Source of the DNA: Ectocarpus siliculosus
Lineage: Eukaryota; Sar; Phaeophyceae; Ectocarpales; Ectocarpaceae
Length of the DNA stretch: 64,000 nucleotides
Assembly: GCA_000310025.1 (NCBI GenBank)
Contig: FN649749.1
Coordinates: forward strand, 1 to 64,000
Reading direction: 5' to 3'
The notes under the pieces are model-generated. The model ran no database searches and was not told the origin of the DNA. It saw only the letters and a list, made by a program, of their open reading frames with translations. The first letter of the stretch is position 1, and each line of letters starts with the position of its first letter. This document shows positions 35,701-46,239 of the stretch, in pieces. The position numbers were made by a program, and so were the translations under genes.

Positions 35701-38700
35701 TAATGGTAAAACTAGGGCTGACAACATGCGAACCCTAGTCTATACGGTGATCTTGACGTCGTCGTGCAACTGACGCCAAGGGGGGACGAGGCGCAGTTTT
35801 CGGCAACAAGGTCGAGCAGGGCGGGGGCGTCTACCGCCCATTAGACTTTAGTTTGACTATCTATTATGTGCTCTTAGGTCAAACCCTCAACTGGAAATGA
35901 AGGTTAGACATTACAAGTGAATGCGTAAGCTACCTGACGTATGCATACCGCTGTTGTGGTAACATGAGACTACCTACATCTGCCCTTGCTTGCATACGAA
36001 AAAGTGATCAGGTTGTAGCTTTGCCACAAATGCGTGCAGTTATTTCGTTATTTCCTTTTTTTCCGCCGACTACATCGGCCCCTTCCACCCTCTGGAAGTG
36101 TAAGAGTAAGGCATCGCCAAATAATAAGTTAAACTAAAGGAAATAACGCATGCACGCACATCGTGAAGTGTTATTGTACAGTCGTGGGCCCGGTTTAGCG
36201 GTCCATAGTGTCACGCATTTTTATAACCGCTATTCAGGGCATCGCCGCTAAACCACTTTAGCGGTCATTGTCCTCTAAACCAGGAGGCTTAATAATAAAT
36301 AGCGGTCATGAACCGCTAAACCGGGAAAAAGCCCATTTTTGCCCTACAATAACAGCGTGGAGAGCTGATATTGATAGGGCCATGCGTATCATTGCAGCAG
36401 TCATACGAAGGTGCGGATGAAGAAGTAACGAGCCAATGAAGGACAACGCCGCAATCACATTAATTAATTAATGATGCGTTTTAATTCGCCAAAGCGCGAA
36501 GATTATTCTCCCTTCTGGACTGTATGCCCCTCATCAAGACTGGAAAATCGTTCGCGTCTCTAACGAAGTGAAGTAAGTAGGTGATGAGACAAACTTGTGA
36601 CAACGCAATGGCAATCAACCACGTGCTTGAGCATCTCATTTTCTGCCATGTGTCGCGTATTGATCATTCTTCACCCAAAGCAATCTCTCTGGTATCTGCC
36701 TTGCGCGCTGGAGGAGCGGCGTGCGCTGCGAGGAACGCCATTTTTGCCTTGCGCAATAGTGTGCTGCTTCGCTTACGCCACACGACTCCGCGCTCTCCAC
36801 GCTGGCCAAAATCCGATGATACCTCCGAGTGTGGTGGCGGCAACATCACCCCCCTGCCCTTCGCTCCGTCAAATTGTGCGGTGGTATCTAGCCCCAGCTC
36901 TAGGTCGTCGTGTCGTCGTCGGAGGGGTTAGGCCCCCCTCCATGTACATACCGGACAACTTTCAACAACCTCGTCATTCGCGCCCTTTTACGCAAAGCTT
37001 CGGCGACCTCTTCCTGTGCGCACTATTTCTACGTGCGCTACCTTCTGGTCAAGGAGCTTCAAAACCTCGAGATTCTAGCCAAAGTAGAGCCGCGTGTGGG
37101 GCTGTTGTTGTCGTGTAGCTGCAGCGCGAGTTGTTTCTTTCCGCGCGCCTGGTGCTAGAAAGCCACCTCACACCTCTTGGCGCTTGGGCGGATTTGATAG
37201 GTGAGGGGAACTCTGCGCCTTCTTGGTTGTACGCCGGTTGCATCTCGTTCTCATCCGGAACCTCCACCTCCCCACACACATGCCGTGTATGCGGCCACCA
37301 CAGCAACCTTTACAATCATGCGCGCCGCTTGGACTCGTGCCGCATCTAGAAGCTTGCACAGTTCTCCATCCACGCGCCGCATGGTGTATGTCTTTAATAT
37401 TAGGATCGACCGCGCTAACCGGCTGACCAATGAAAAGACGTCGTCGTCAGTCTCAGCGCGGTTGAAAACACAAAAAAACACTTCTATATGTCATTAACTG
37501 GGACCTCGTGAGGGGGCGGCATGGGGCAGGTAAAAGCTATTCCCCGGAGTAAGGACAGACACGGTAGGTAGCAACAGAGGAAAACTGCCACCTTGCACTC
37601 TAGTTCGTTTTGGAGTGTTTTCACCATCATCCTCCTTGTTTTCGCCACCATCACTCTCTCTCATCGTCGTTTCTTCAGCTATTTTTCGGCGATTCTTCTC
37701 TGGCCCTGCGTCGTTTGGTGTATGTGTGTGTGTCTCGCTGTGTCCTTTTTATTATGAGCATCGACCAGCTAACAGGCTGACCAAGTCGCTGTGCTGTGAG
37801 TATGTGCAAGCGAAGCGCGCACTACATGCAGGTCCCCGCAAAATTTGAACCGATAACCGCTATTGGTGGCTGCAAACATGTCCAATAACCACTATTATTG
37901 AGGGCACGACCTAAACAGCTAAACCGGGGTGCAGCCGTGTCACGAGATTTTATAACCGCTATTCAGGGCATCCCGCTAAACAGGGAACCGCTAAACCGGG
38001 CCCACGACAGGACATAGTGTTGCGTTGTTTTCCTGTCTGTGCGCAAGGACCACGTTTATTCTGTACATTGATGGGGCAAAAAAAAAATGAAAAAACAGAA
38101 GGGAAAAAAACGAAGCTGCCGGGAATTGAACCCGGATCTGATCCGTGACAGGGATCAATTCTAACCATTATACCACAGCTCCCATGAGTTGAGGGGCTCA
38201 ATGTTTGGGATATAAATTATCCTATACGCAAGTTCGCACCAGCAGCGATCCTACAGGTACTACAGATGTAGAAGCGTGATGCAGTATCTACTGCTACAAT
38301 GTCAAATCACGTCGCAGTGTATGCATAACTACCAGGAAGTATTTGGTTTGAGAGGATACTTCACATGAATCAAGGCAGCAGAAAGAAGCAGCGCAGCAGC
38401 CACCGCCGTGACAGGTGTCAAAGTGCTGGCGGCTGCTCGCTCTGTGTAGGTAGCATACCAGATACACTTGGCACGGCAGTACAGTAAAGTAGCGAGATAT
38501 CGTTGTTGACCGGTATGTATCTGGGAGAGCAGTAGATGCTACTGAAATCTGTCACACCACACCACGAAACCACGACGTGCACGGCTGTTGTTGCTCATGT
38601 GGACGCAGCATGCTTTCGTGAAAGATACCCGAAGATGCGGTTGTTGGACTAGTCTATTGATGATCTATTAATAGTCTAGTCTGCTGTAAGATCTGATCGG

Positions 38701-41700
38701 ATCTTCGTTATCCAGATACTTCGTAATCCATCCGGTGGCCTGTGTGTGCTGTCATCCGCGCCCTTGAGACATACATATGCAAAGGATGTATCGCTTCAGC
38801 TATCTGGTTTGAGTGCGTATAGCAGAGCGGCATCAAGAGAGCTGCCCCCCCCAGTGGATCAAAATCACAGAGAAGATCCAACGTCCTCTTTCTTGCCCAG
38901 AAGCTCAACGCCACCTCCCTGAAGTGTCTACAGTATTCTACTCCTAAAAGGTGGACGTTGTTGATGTTATATGGAACCTTACGTGTAAACGCGTCCCCTC
39001 TCTCACACTCTATTTCTCGGTGGATCCTTCCTTGACAGATCAAGGGCGATTTGGACCTCTGCACGGACGACATCGCGGCGGTCAAAAAGTCGATCAGGAA
39101 CGCTAAACGCCGGATCAAGGATCTTACAGAATTCAGAAAGGCGAGGTCACAATCTACAGCATAGTCCGCCCTCTTCGAGCAATTTGCCCCCCCCCCCCCC
39201 CCCCTTGCCGGGCGGGCATTTATTTTTCACTATTTTACAAGGGCTGGCACACACGCAGTCTTCCGGACTACACTACGGTTGAAAGTGGTCGAGATCTTTC
39301 TCTGAAGACTACTATGCCCGGATGGATTGCGTTTGCGTGGAAACGCTTCGTGATTCGTCAGATCCCACAGGAGGAATAGTAGTCTATGAATATTTGTCAC
39401 TGCATAACACAAATGTTTTGTTTTGGGTATTTTTTAATTTTCAGTGTTGGGCCCGCAATAAGACACACAGATAGCCCTTCGCTGACGCTATGGATTCATT
39501 GCTAACCTATCTTAGACTTTTTTCTGTAGATATTTAGAGATGGATATATTGTGTCATATTTCTATATATGGGGTGTTTGATTTAGTTAATTAATTGTTTT
39601 GTTCTTGGGTTTGGGGAGTAATTAATTGTTTTTGGGTTTTGGGAGTACATATCTGATATATCTTTATCTTTACAGTAGTTTCTTGAACACCGGATGGTTG
39701 GGGCGCTGTTGTTTATCGTGCGTGTTTCCACAGGAGGCCAGGTTGCGGCTTCCACTGGTGGAACGGCACATCGAAAACCTCACTGTCCAAGATATGGCAG
39801 GTTGGGAACATGGTGTAGATTGCTTGGCGCTCTCTACATATGGGCTGTGAAATAGTCTCATGTTCTGTCGAAGGTAAAAGGAGAAATATTGTCCTATCAA
39901 CTACCTAACAACCCGGCACGAAAGGCCGGTGTAGATTATTTACAGTACAGTACGTATTCCCCTCCATGCTCGTTTTTGGCGTTTCAAAACGAGCTTAGGT
40001 GCAAACACTCAGAATAAATTGGGACACCCGGGGCAGACTTGAAAAATCACACAGAAAAATTGTCTCACGGTATTTGTCCCGGCTCGTGTTCCTATGGCTG
40101 ATTCTGTTGTTCCACAATGTTTGTCAAGCTGGGTGGGGGGAGAACTACGAGAGGGAGTGGGACATGCTGACCAACTGCATGGGCATGGCCTTCGAGGAAG
40201 AGAAGATCATGCGAGTCAAGATCGCGAAGTTGGAACAAGATCTGCAAGTTCTCAAGCTGGAGGTGGGGCGTAACTGTTGTTGTGGAAGCGTTTCCTCCGT
40301 AGTACCTGAACATGCGGGGTACTCTTTGTCTGATCCTTTTGAGGTTATCCCATGTTCAGGTCTGTTCCTGCTGAGAAACAGGGACCCACCAAAGAGTACA
40401 CATCCCGTCGTCCCGAAATTGATGGATGATCCACTACCGTACCGCGAAGGCAACCCACCATTTGCAATTGCGTGGTCTTGCGCCATTTAGCTTGCGACAG
40501 GTTAAACCCTGCCGTGCCTTCAGGCCACTTTCGTCCACCCCACGTCAACCGGGCATCCGAAGTCAACCAACACCGCTCTTTCCTCCAGCCGCCCTTCTCT
40601 GCCTACGGCAAACACAACAAAATGGCATCGGTTGTTGTGATCGGAACTTCAACCCATGAGGGCATCACCCCCCCCCCCCACCTTTGGGAAAATAAAAAGG
40701 AACGACTGGCCATCGGTGATCGGTCCTGTGGGAACAATGCTCCGTCTTCTCGAGGACTCGTGGTCAATGGTCTAACTGCTAAGGCATGCGAAACATGAGT
40801 ACGCCCCCCCCCCCCCCCCCCCGCCTTTGGGGATTTTTCAAGTTTAAAATTAAGACCAAAAAGGGGAAATGGGTGCGTCGTCCTTGAGAAAAACCAACCC
40901 CATGGAAACCTTTCCCCCGAAGGAGATCACCAAAGGGCTCCACCCAGGCGCCCAGGAAAAGAACAAGGCCCTGCGCCCGGAAAAAAAACCTTTGGCCCCA
41001 AATAAAAAACGTCCGGACCAAAACGGGGACCCCCCTCTCTTAATTGGGGGGGGGGGAAAAAATCACAATTCAANNNNNNNNNNNNNNNNNNNNNNNNNNN
41101 NNNNNNNNNNNNNNNNNNNNNNNNNNNNNNNNNNNNNNNNNNNNNNNNNNNNNNNNNNNNNNNNNNNNNNNNNTTTTCCCTGTCGGGAAACAAAAAAAAA
41201 TTGAATTGGGTGTTGGTTTTGGAATTTCACCCCAGTGGGGCCTTCCCCCCCCCCCCCCACCTTTGGCAAAGTAAGAAGGAACGATTGGTCATCGGTGATC
41301 GGTCCTATGGGAACAATGCTCCGTCTTCTCGAGGACTCGTGGTCAATGGTCTAACCGCTAAGGCATGCAAAACATACGAGTGCGCCCCTCCCCCCCCCCC
41401 TCGTCCTTGCGGCATTTTCGATGTTAAGATTGACGACCAAGAGGCGGACATGGATGCGTCGTCTTGCAGAGAAGCCAGCCGCATGGAAGCGTTGCGCCGG
41501 ATGGAGATCACGAGAGGTCTCAACCAGGCAGCCAGGGACAGGAGCAGGGCCGTGCGCCGGGAGAAGATGCGTTGGGCCGTAAGTAGATAGCGTCGGTACG
41601 ATAGCGGGTACCCACGTCTCTGAGTTGCGGGGGGTGTAAGATATCACATTGCAGGCGGTGACCCGTCTTAAGGGAGACACTGTGGACAAGGCGGTAGAGC

Positions 41701-44700
41701 CGGTACGAAACGGCTGGAATCGCAAGGGAAACCTTTGTGAGTGCTTGCGCCCAGACCGGAACTCGGTGTCAACGTCTGCTTTCTAATCCGTAGCGTATTG
41801 ACGAATAACCAATTTCGTGCGGCGTGTTTGGACGACCTATCTCTTGTCGGGACTCACATGGAAATGCAATTTACAGAACCCCCACGCGATCTGGTCCCAA
41901 GAAAAGCTGTTAGTGTCCCAACGCACCAGTTGAGAAATGATGTACGCAAAATACCATTGGTAGCAGCACCATGTGTCCTATTGTGATCCGCCGCCAGTGC
42001 AAACCATGCCTCTCTTAGATTGTAATAACCATTGTCACATGTCGGTGAATCTTCAGCAATATGTACGCACACGGTCCGTTGTCGATTGAAACTCGTCCGT
42101 GGTTGGTCGGCCCCGTGCATCCCTTTTCTCTCACACACACTTCAGGAGGTATCGGTTCGACCTCCGTCCACATGTACGTGTTTTCTCACCTGTAGAGCGT
42201 GGTACAAGGTTTAGACTAGAAGCCGAGTTTGAAAGATTCCCGACATGGGGAACTATGCATAGACCTTTGGTTAAAAATAAGCCTTCACCCTGTTCTGCGA
42301 ACTTCTCTTGACAAGGTTCTTCCCTCTTACGTAGCGCAATCAAGGCCGGTAGGTAGGATCTGCGAAAACCAAATTCTCCGTCCCAGCTTTGTGAGACTGC
42401 CATGATGGCCTGCGAAAAAAGACTTGCCAATTCAACAATTTCAACAAGTCCGTAGCCTATGTTTGATGGCAGTTAGAGGGCAAGGCACATCCCCGCCCCC
42501 CCAACCCCTGCTGCCTCACTGCTCGCTCGATGCTTCGTCTGTGGCAATCCTCTATTACGACGGCAGGTGAGAGACGTCCGTCGCAACGTTATCAAGCGAT
42601 CGCGAAAAGACCTTCAGCGGTTCAGGGAGCTGGCACGCGCCGAGCGCCCCCTCGAAGTCAAGGTGGGCGGCAGAGGCCAATAGACGTATGGTGGTGGTTG
42701 TGCCTTTTGGTAGTGCTATTGTTGTCAACGTTGTCACCGTCTTCACGATACAATGCGCTGTGATCACCAGTGAGGGATGAATCCTGAGCCAACATGTGTC
42801 TGTGTACCAGTTTAAGCTACGATAAATGAGGAAAAGTAGGGTACGATAAAACTTCGAACTTTGAAGGTATTCTTAAACTTCCCGGTCAACATGGCCTACC
42901 TACCCTCCCCCCTCCCCCCCGTGAAAGCTGTGGAAATAACGGAGAACCATTTGACATGATCTTCTGAGTTAGCGCTCGGACAAACCCTCAACACTTGCTC
43001 GCTGTGCATAGTCGCACCACAGTGGTCAGCAAGCAAGCCCTTGTTCATTTGTTTGGAATCAAGAAAAACGAGAGTCGACGCATGCTTTCGCTTTGACCAG
43101 TCAACCCACCGCCCCGCAAATCTACCTGCCTGCTTGATACATGCAGCAAACCTTGAGCTACGAGAAGCGGCGAGATCAGGAGAGAGACGAGGAAGCGGAG
43201 GTCCGCAGGATGGAACGCGATGCTCGAAAAGAACGGTAAGTAAGGTGGATTGCATACACGTCGGACCATGTTTAGTCGTGATTTCGCGAAGACAATCCAG
43301 GGAAAGTTGCTAAACGTTGACAAGGTTTATTGAACCGCATTCCTATCGCCCTTTAGCAGCTCCTGTGTCTGAAACGTTGTTACCCTTCCTTGTGGATGAT
43401 GGCACACCTCAAGAAGCAGCGAGGCTCCCCGAAGACCCATCCCCATAGTCTTCCACATCCCATAAACCTCCCCCGTTGAAAGTTTGATTACCCTGCCGTT
43501 TTGATGGCTAATCTTCCGACCCCTTCCGCACTACTACCTTCCTGGAGGTTTGTGGAGCTGAAGAAGAATGGGGAAGGCAGCCTCGCCGTCAGAGAGGTCT
43601 ACGACGCTGTGGTAAGCATCGCCTACAAGTATTGCTTTTGCTTTTCGGTATCTTTTTTTCTTGTACAATCACAACCGTGCAGGGGCTCTCCTTACCCGCA
43701 GCAACCCGTCGTCACGACGTCGTCACGACGTCGTGCTTGGACCCCAAAACAAGTCCACGATTGCCCCCTTATAACAGGAACACCAACTCCCTTATCTCTT
43801 CCTTTGTTTGCCTTTCTACTGCACGAACCACACACACGCACAGATATCTGGGGTCCGAGATATTCTCGCCACCGCTACCTTCGAAGCCCGCCGTGCGAAA
43901 CACGACTACCGGGGACGAGGCCCCGACGAGGTAAAGCTAACCTACCACACTGTAACAACAACAACAGCAACAACAACAACATACTTCATGGAGAGGGTAG
44001 CGGGCGTGGGGGGGTAGCGGGGGGGTAGGAGAGGACATTTTGTTGTTGCGTCTCTATGGCTGCCGGCCTGTTGTTCGGTTTGATCGATCGTTTCCCAAGG
44101 AAACGGCGCAGAGGCGTGGCATTCACACGGCCCGTGATGATTTGGCGTGTTCACCTTCGTCGTTGTTGTTGTATCAAGGGCAGGAGACTTCCTGGATCCA
44201 CACCAACCTTGATCGAACACGATCCACTGCAGCACACGAAGCGGCAGCCACCTCTAATGAAGGGGCAACGCCACTTACGTTCTTGTGTAGCTCCGATGCA
44301 AGGCTCCTTGCTTTCATCTGACCTCATACATCGTCTTACAGCTTCAGCCACAACCTCGCCCGAAACATGCAACAACCAGGTTGGCCCAGCGGCATCGGCG
44401 GCCGCCACAGCCGCCGCATCAGTGGCCCGAAAGGCTGCGATCGCCGCGGCAAGGCGTGGTGGGGGCAGCGGCGACAGTCCGGAGGACGCAGCCGACGCAG
44501 AGAACGCAGCGTCGATAGCGGCAGCGGCGGCAGCGGCGGCGGCATCGACCACCGGGATGGCCGAGCTGGGCGGGGGAAGGGTGTGTCGTGCTTGCGGGGG
44601 GCCCAGGTTTGGACGCACCGTCTGTGCCAAGTGCGGGGCGAACGCGAATAGCTGGCGGGGGGAGGTCGACTCCGAAGAAGAAGAAGAAGAAGAAGAAGAT

Positions 44701-45504
44701 GAAGATGTCGTGTGATGGGTTGACTTGGAGATTGCTGTGGTGTGTGCTGGAATGTTTGCTCCTTTCTAGATAGCGTTGAAATCACCACTTGTCGGACTTT
44801 GTCCGTCTGCTTGTCTCTGCCCAGTTTCCCCTGGGCGAAACTTGAAGTGCTGAGCAAGACTGCGGACGGTAACAGTTCTACGCGAACGTCCTTTAAATGT
44901 ACGTTAGCCAGTAGTCGGTGTGTCCCCCGCAGAACGCTGCAATCGAGCTGTTTTCTGACGTGAAACGGGGAGACGACTACGAGAAGGAGGTGTGTATGGG
45001 ATCTGAGATCTGACCAAACGGCATCTCTTGCACCTCCATTTTGGTCGTTTTGATGTCGTTAACTGAGTCGAAGTTTGGACGAATTTTGAGGCCAATGTTT
45101 CGAGACGTTCGACTCTCACTCCGGGAGAAAACACCCAACATGCGCCGAAACCGTGATGTGTTGTATCGCAACAAAAGAGAACCATGGCGCTAGTGAGCAC
45201 GTATGGTTAATCCGAGTTTGTTCGGTCACAACTCTAACCCATACTTGCACCTTCGGAGGTCGTCACCAAAACCATACTCCATATCAACGAGGAAGCAACA
45301 GCCGGCTCAGTGTCCCAGCAGTATTTTTCCCCAGCGCAAAGCTCTTTCCGTGCGACCACAGCAAACGTGTTTGTTTGACTATTTTCGCTCGAGTGAGAGT
45401 GGGAATTCACGCGTCGTTCTTTGCCAGATGTTGAACAATGGTACTCGGAGTATGAGCGTGTTCGTGCAGAGAGGGTGGCAAACGACCGATTCTTCGGGGC
45501 ATAA
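16012..45504 (+). CDS. Giant PDZ / BolA-like / multi-IQ / coiled-coil / zinc-ribbon protein, 28 exons
   Basis: Exons: 16012-17756, 18161-18430, 18751-18934, 19276-19403, 19848-20586, 21487-21602, 22321-23082, 23754-23841, 24407-24525, 24904-25153, 25603-25692, 26225-26361, 26675-26711, 27295-27390, 34869-34975, 35560-35656, 39039-39140, 39734-39800, 40129-40262, 41429-41578, 41655-41702, 42567-42662, 43147-43235, 43548-43611, 43844-43930, 44380-44664, 44933-44993, 45428-45504. Phases agree throughout and total 6,225 bases (2,074 aa plus stop). All introns are GT-AG except the one after 39140, which fits only as GC-AG. A cytoskeletal or flagellar scaffold bound by calmodulin is an inference from the IQ and coiled-coil content; I know no named family with this architecture. 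The 5' end could extend upstream, and it could be two adjacent genes, the likeliest break being between exons 6 and 7. A Copia element, a TIR element and a tRNA sit in its introns. Confidence 0.6.
18161..21602 (+). CDS. Segment 2: exons 2-6 with a BolA-like domain
   Basis: Exon 2 is Pro-rich. Exon 3 reads GAVFDPRTKRWEASVYMLG, faintly like an AP2-type strand. Exons 4 and 5 join to give THISILVVSDAFTGLSHADR followed by LALVFTTLHNELA, which matches the centre of BolA proteins (SHFKVVLVSDRFTG, then RHRMIYSTLAEEL in E. coli). After about 185 low-complexity residues the C-terminal BolA signature appears as SSLLVDCRTPAQW. BolA proteins pair with monothiol glutaredoxins in iron-sulphur handling; whether this copy does so is unknown. 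Exon 6 is a basic helix ending MERIIAESKALR. No invariant His is obvious after the first block, so metal binding is doubtful. Confidence 0.55.
22321..34975 (+). CDS. Segment 3: exons 7-15 with about ten IQ motifs
   Basis: Exon 7 opens with a disordered linker containing a Gln run and Gly and Ala runs. From its end onward, IQ motifs of the type IQxxxRGxxxR recur: VQRVFRGHLGRR, LQALFRGHVARRY, IQRGGRGFTARQ, IQRSIRGFLVRKAY, IQRHVRGFSKRM, IQSQWRGYTRRR, IQVAYRGAVFRRHARRRY and IQCLFRQWQSRQSYR, plus two weaker ones. IQ motifs bind calmodulin or EF-hand light chains without calcium. Several introns fall exactly after the IQ pair (IQ|VAYRG, IQ|RHVRG, IQ|CLFRQ), so each exon carries the tail of one motif and the head of the next. 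The intron between 27390 and 34869 contains the Copia element; an isoleucine-glutamine motif is restored across it. Confidence 0.75.
27999..28189 (+). repeat. Copia 5' LTR (191 bp)
   Basis: A direct repeat of the segment at 34613-34803, starting TG and ending CA with an 8-base inverted terminus (TGTTTGGG/CCCAAACA). Confidence 0.93.
28432..33860 (+). other. Copia gag-pol coding region
   Basis: Parts in order, at rough positions: gag with a Gln-rich stretch and two CCHC zinc knuckles (CMRCGRHGHHAGHC and CGACGQYGHMWRNC, near 29780-29900); protease with the DSGA motif near 30410; integrase zinc-binding (LHCSLGHANS) and catalytic core with LTDNGTEW from about 30830 to 31400; reverse transcriptase with LVARGFAQ and LYGLKQASR near 32520-32800; RNase H ending near 33850. 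A Gly/Ala-rich linker with a tandem repeat separates integrase from reverse transcriptase. Recent but not fully open; about two breaks overall. Confidence 0.9.
31791..32060 (+). repeat. Tandem repeat of 111 bp inside the Copia element
   Basis: About 2.4 copies of a GC-rich unit starting GGTCCCCGCGGTGGCGGCAG, with unit starts near 31791, 31902 and 32013. The period of 111 is a multiple of three, so it encodes a repeating Ala/Gly-rich linker between the integrase and reverse transcriptase regions. Confidence 0.85.
34613..34803 (+). repeat. Copia 3' LTR (191 bp)
   Basis: Appears identical to the 5' LTR over 191 bases. Followed by the target duplication TCTTT. Confidence 0.93.
35560..43930 (+). 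CDS. Segment 4: exons 16-25, charged coiled coil
   Basis: Short exons rich in Glu, Lys, Arg and Leu with heptad spacing: LDELKEQWRVEKAALELAG, KKSIRNAKRRIKDL, EWDMLTNCMGMAFEEEKIM, MEALRRMEITRGLN, RRNVIKRSRKDLQRF and EKRRDQERDEEAEVRRMERD. They encode about 310 residues of predicted alpha-helical coiled coil. Exon 24 (FVELKKNGEGSLAVREVYDA) resembles a degenerate EF-hand loop and helix, but it lacks a full set of acidic ligands. The intron after 39140 begins GC rather than GT if the frame is to be kept. A 3.4-kb intron (35657-39038) holds a TIR element and a tRNA gene, and another contains the assembly gap. Confidence 0.65.
36181..38008. mobile_element. TIR DNA element or pair of related MITEs
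   Basis: GTCGTGGGCCCGGTTTAGCG at 36181 opens a 22-base end that is repeated perfectly inverted at 37987-38008. Inside, CCCGGTTTAGCGGT at 36188 pairs with its inverted copy at 36312-36325, outlining a 138-bp MITE on its own. The block GTCACG followed by TATAACCGCTATTCAGGGCA occurs directly repeated near 36211 and 37937. So this is either one 1.8-kb element with repeated subterminal blocks or two MITE copies around unrelated DNA. No transposase-like frame is visible, and no clear target duplication was found. Confidence 0.65.
37408..37500 (+). repeat. Dispersed repeat related to 61188-61258
   Basis: The block ATCGACCGCGCTAACCGGCT, then TGACCA and a CAGCGCGGTT...AAAACACAA...ACTTCTATA tail, recurs with mismatches at about 61188-61258. 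A shorter match (GCATCGACCAGCTAACAGGC) lies near 37758. Two copies are within the TIR element, so the repeat is probably part of that family. Confidence 0.55.
38111..38182 (-). tRNA. tRNA-Asp (GTC anticodon)
   Basis: The minus strand folds as a standard cloverleaf of 72 bases. The acceptor GGAGCTG pairs with CAGCTTC (two G-T pairs). The D arm contains GGTATAATGGTTAGAAT. The anticodon stem GATCC/GGATC closes the loop CTGTCAC with anticodon GTC. The T arm is CCGGG-TTCAATT-CCCGG. The discriminator is G, no CCA is encoded and no intron is present. A run of seven T follows directly, a typical RNA polymerase III stop. It lies antisense in a 3.4-kb intron of the large IQ gene, about 100 bases from the TIR element. 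Confidence 0.93.
40660..41073. repeat. Poor-quality duplicate of the gap's right flank
   Basis: This stretch repeats 41240-41590 at an offset of about 579 bases. One 46-base block including CTCCGTCTTCTCGAGGACTC is nearly identical, and a blurred copy of the exon at 41429-41578 follows, with many substitutions and stretched homopolymers towards the gap. The decay of similarity towards the gap is typical of low-quality read ends rather than evolution. Confidence 0.75.
41074..41173. other. Assembly gap of 100 N
   Basis: Exactly 100 unknown bases, the usual placeholder for a gap of unknown size. It lies in the intron before the exon at 41429. Confidence 0.98.
44380..45504 (+). CDS. Segment 5: zinc ribbon and C-terminus
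   Basis: Exon 26 has a long Ala-rich helix followed by CRACGGPRFGRTVCAKCG, two CxxC pairs spaced as in a zinc ribbon, which usually mediates protein or nucleic-acid contacts. A donor after WRGE (44664) leads to exon 27 (NAAIELFSDVKRGDDYEKEV) and exon 28 (VEQWYSEYERVRAER), which ends at TAA 45502-45504. If that donor is not used, the frame runs through a GAA repeat into an acidic tail and stops at 44715, giving a shorter C-terminus. The acceptor before exon 26 (ACAACCAG) has a poor pyrimidine tract but is the one that fits the phase. Confidence 0.6.
44673..44705. repeat. GAA microsatellite at the end of the zinc-ribbon exon
   Basis: About eight GAA units followed by GATGAAGAT. If translated it encodes a Glu/Asp tail; if the donor at 44665 is used it is the start of an intron. 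Confidence 0.8.
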
Positions 45505-46239
45505 AGCATACCGTAAGAGTCGGAGAGATGGCACCCCCGTGTTAGAGCTTTTTTATGGCGTATTTCTCCATAACTAGAAGGGTGTGAACACCAACCGACA
45601 CCTCTCAGGAAAGCTCTCGACGACATGTTTCCAAAACTACACTTTTCGGCAGTGGTACCCCCCTGGTTGTGGAGAAGTACGCAACAAAAGTACGCTAACA
45701 CCGGGGTGCCATCTCTCCAACATTTACGGTATTTGTGCGGCGGGAGGAGATTCGTTTGAACTTCTCGTGAGAGACGCCCTCCCCACACACCCATGCCAAC
45801 AAAGAGAAGGGTAAACTATCACGACAATGGCGCGCTGGACCCAGGTGACCTGGCGGGCCTCGGGCAAAGAAGACTGTACTGCCTACAGAACGTGCCACTG
45901 CTTGAGAATTGAGGGAGATAAGATATGAAGGGTTCGATCTTCACTGAGTATAAAAAGCTTGACCCCTAGCATACAAAATGCTATATCCATCCTGTTGCTT
46001 TCCCCATTGATCAAGCAAAGAACGAGGTTGCAAAAAACAAGAGTTTTTAATTCTGGTTCCGCATTCTGTGGAGCCCGACTACACTCAGGCAGATGGACCA
46101 CCAGGCCTCAGGCCGCAATCAGACGAGCTTTTACGTAGGCCACCGGTACAGAATGGGGGCCAAGCCACAAGAAGACAATAGTATCAAGCCAGCAACATTA
46201 AAAAACACTCAATGACGTAACGACCTCCTTTGTCCCCCT
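45505..46239. other. Spacer between convergent genes
   Basis: About 735 bases between the stop codon of the large plus-strand gene and the stop codon of the minus-strand gene, presumably both 3' untranslated regions. Two partial direct repeats occur here: a GGGGTGCCATCTCTCC-type segment near 45703 and its inverted relative near 45525 (GGAGAGATGGCACCCCC). Confidence 0.5.

Noticed and set aside
40869-41000. A second copy of the coiled-coil exon before the gap
   Set aside because: Treated as an assembly artefact because similarity to 41429-41578 decays towards the gap with homopolymer errors.
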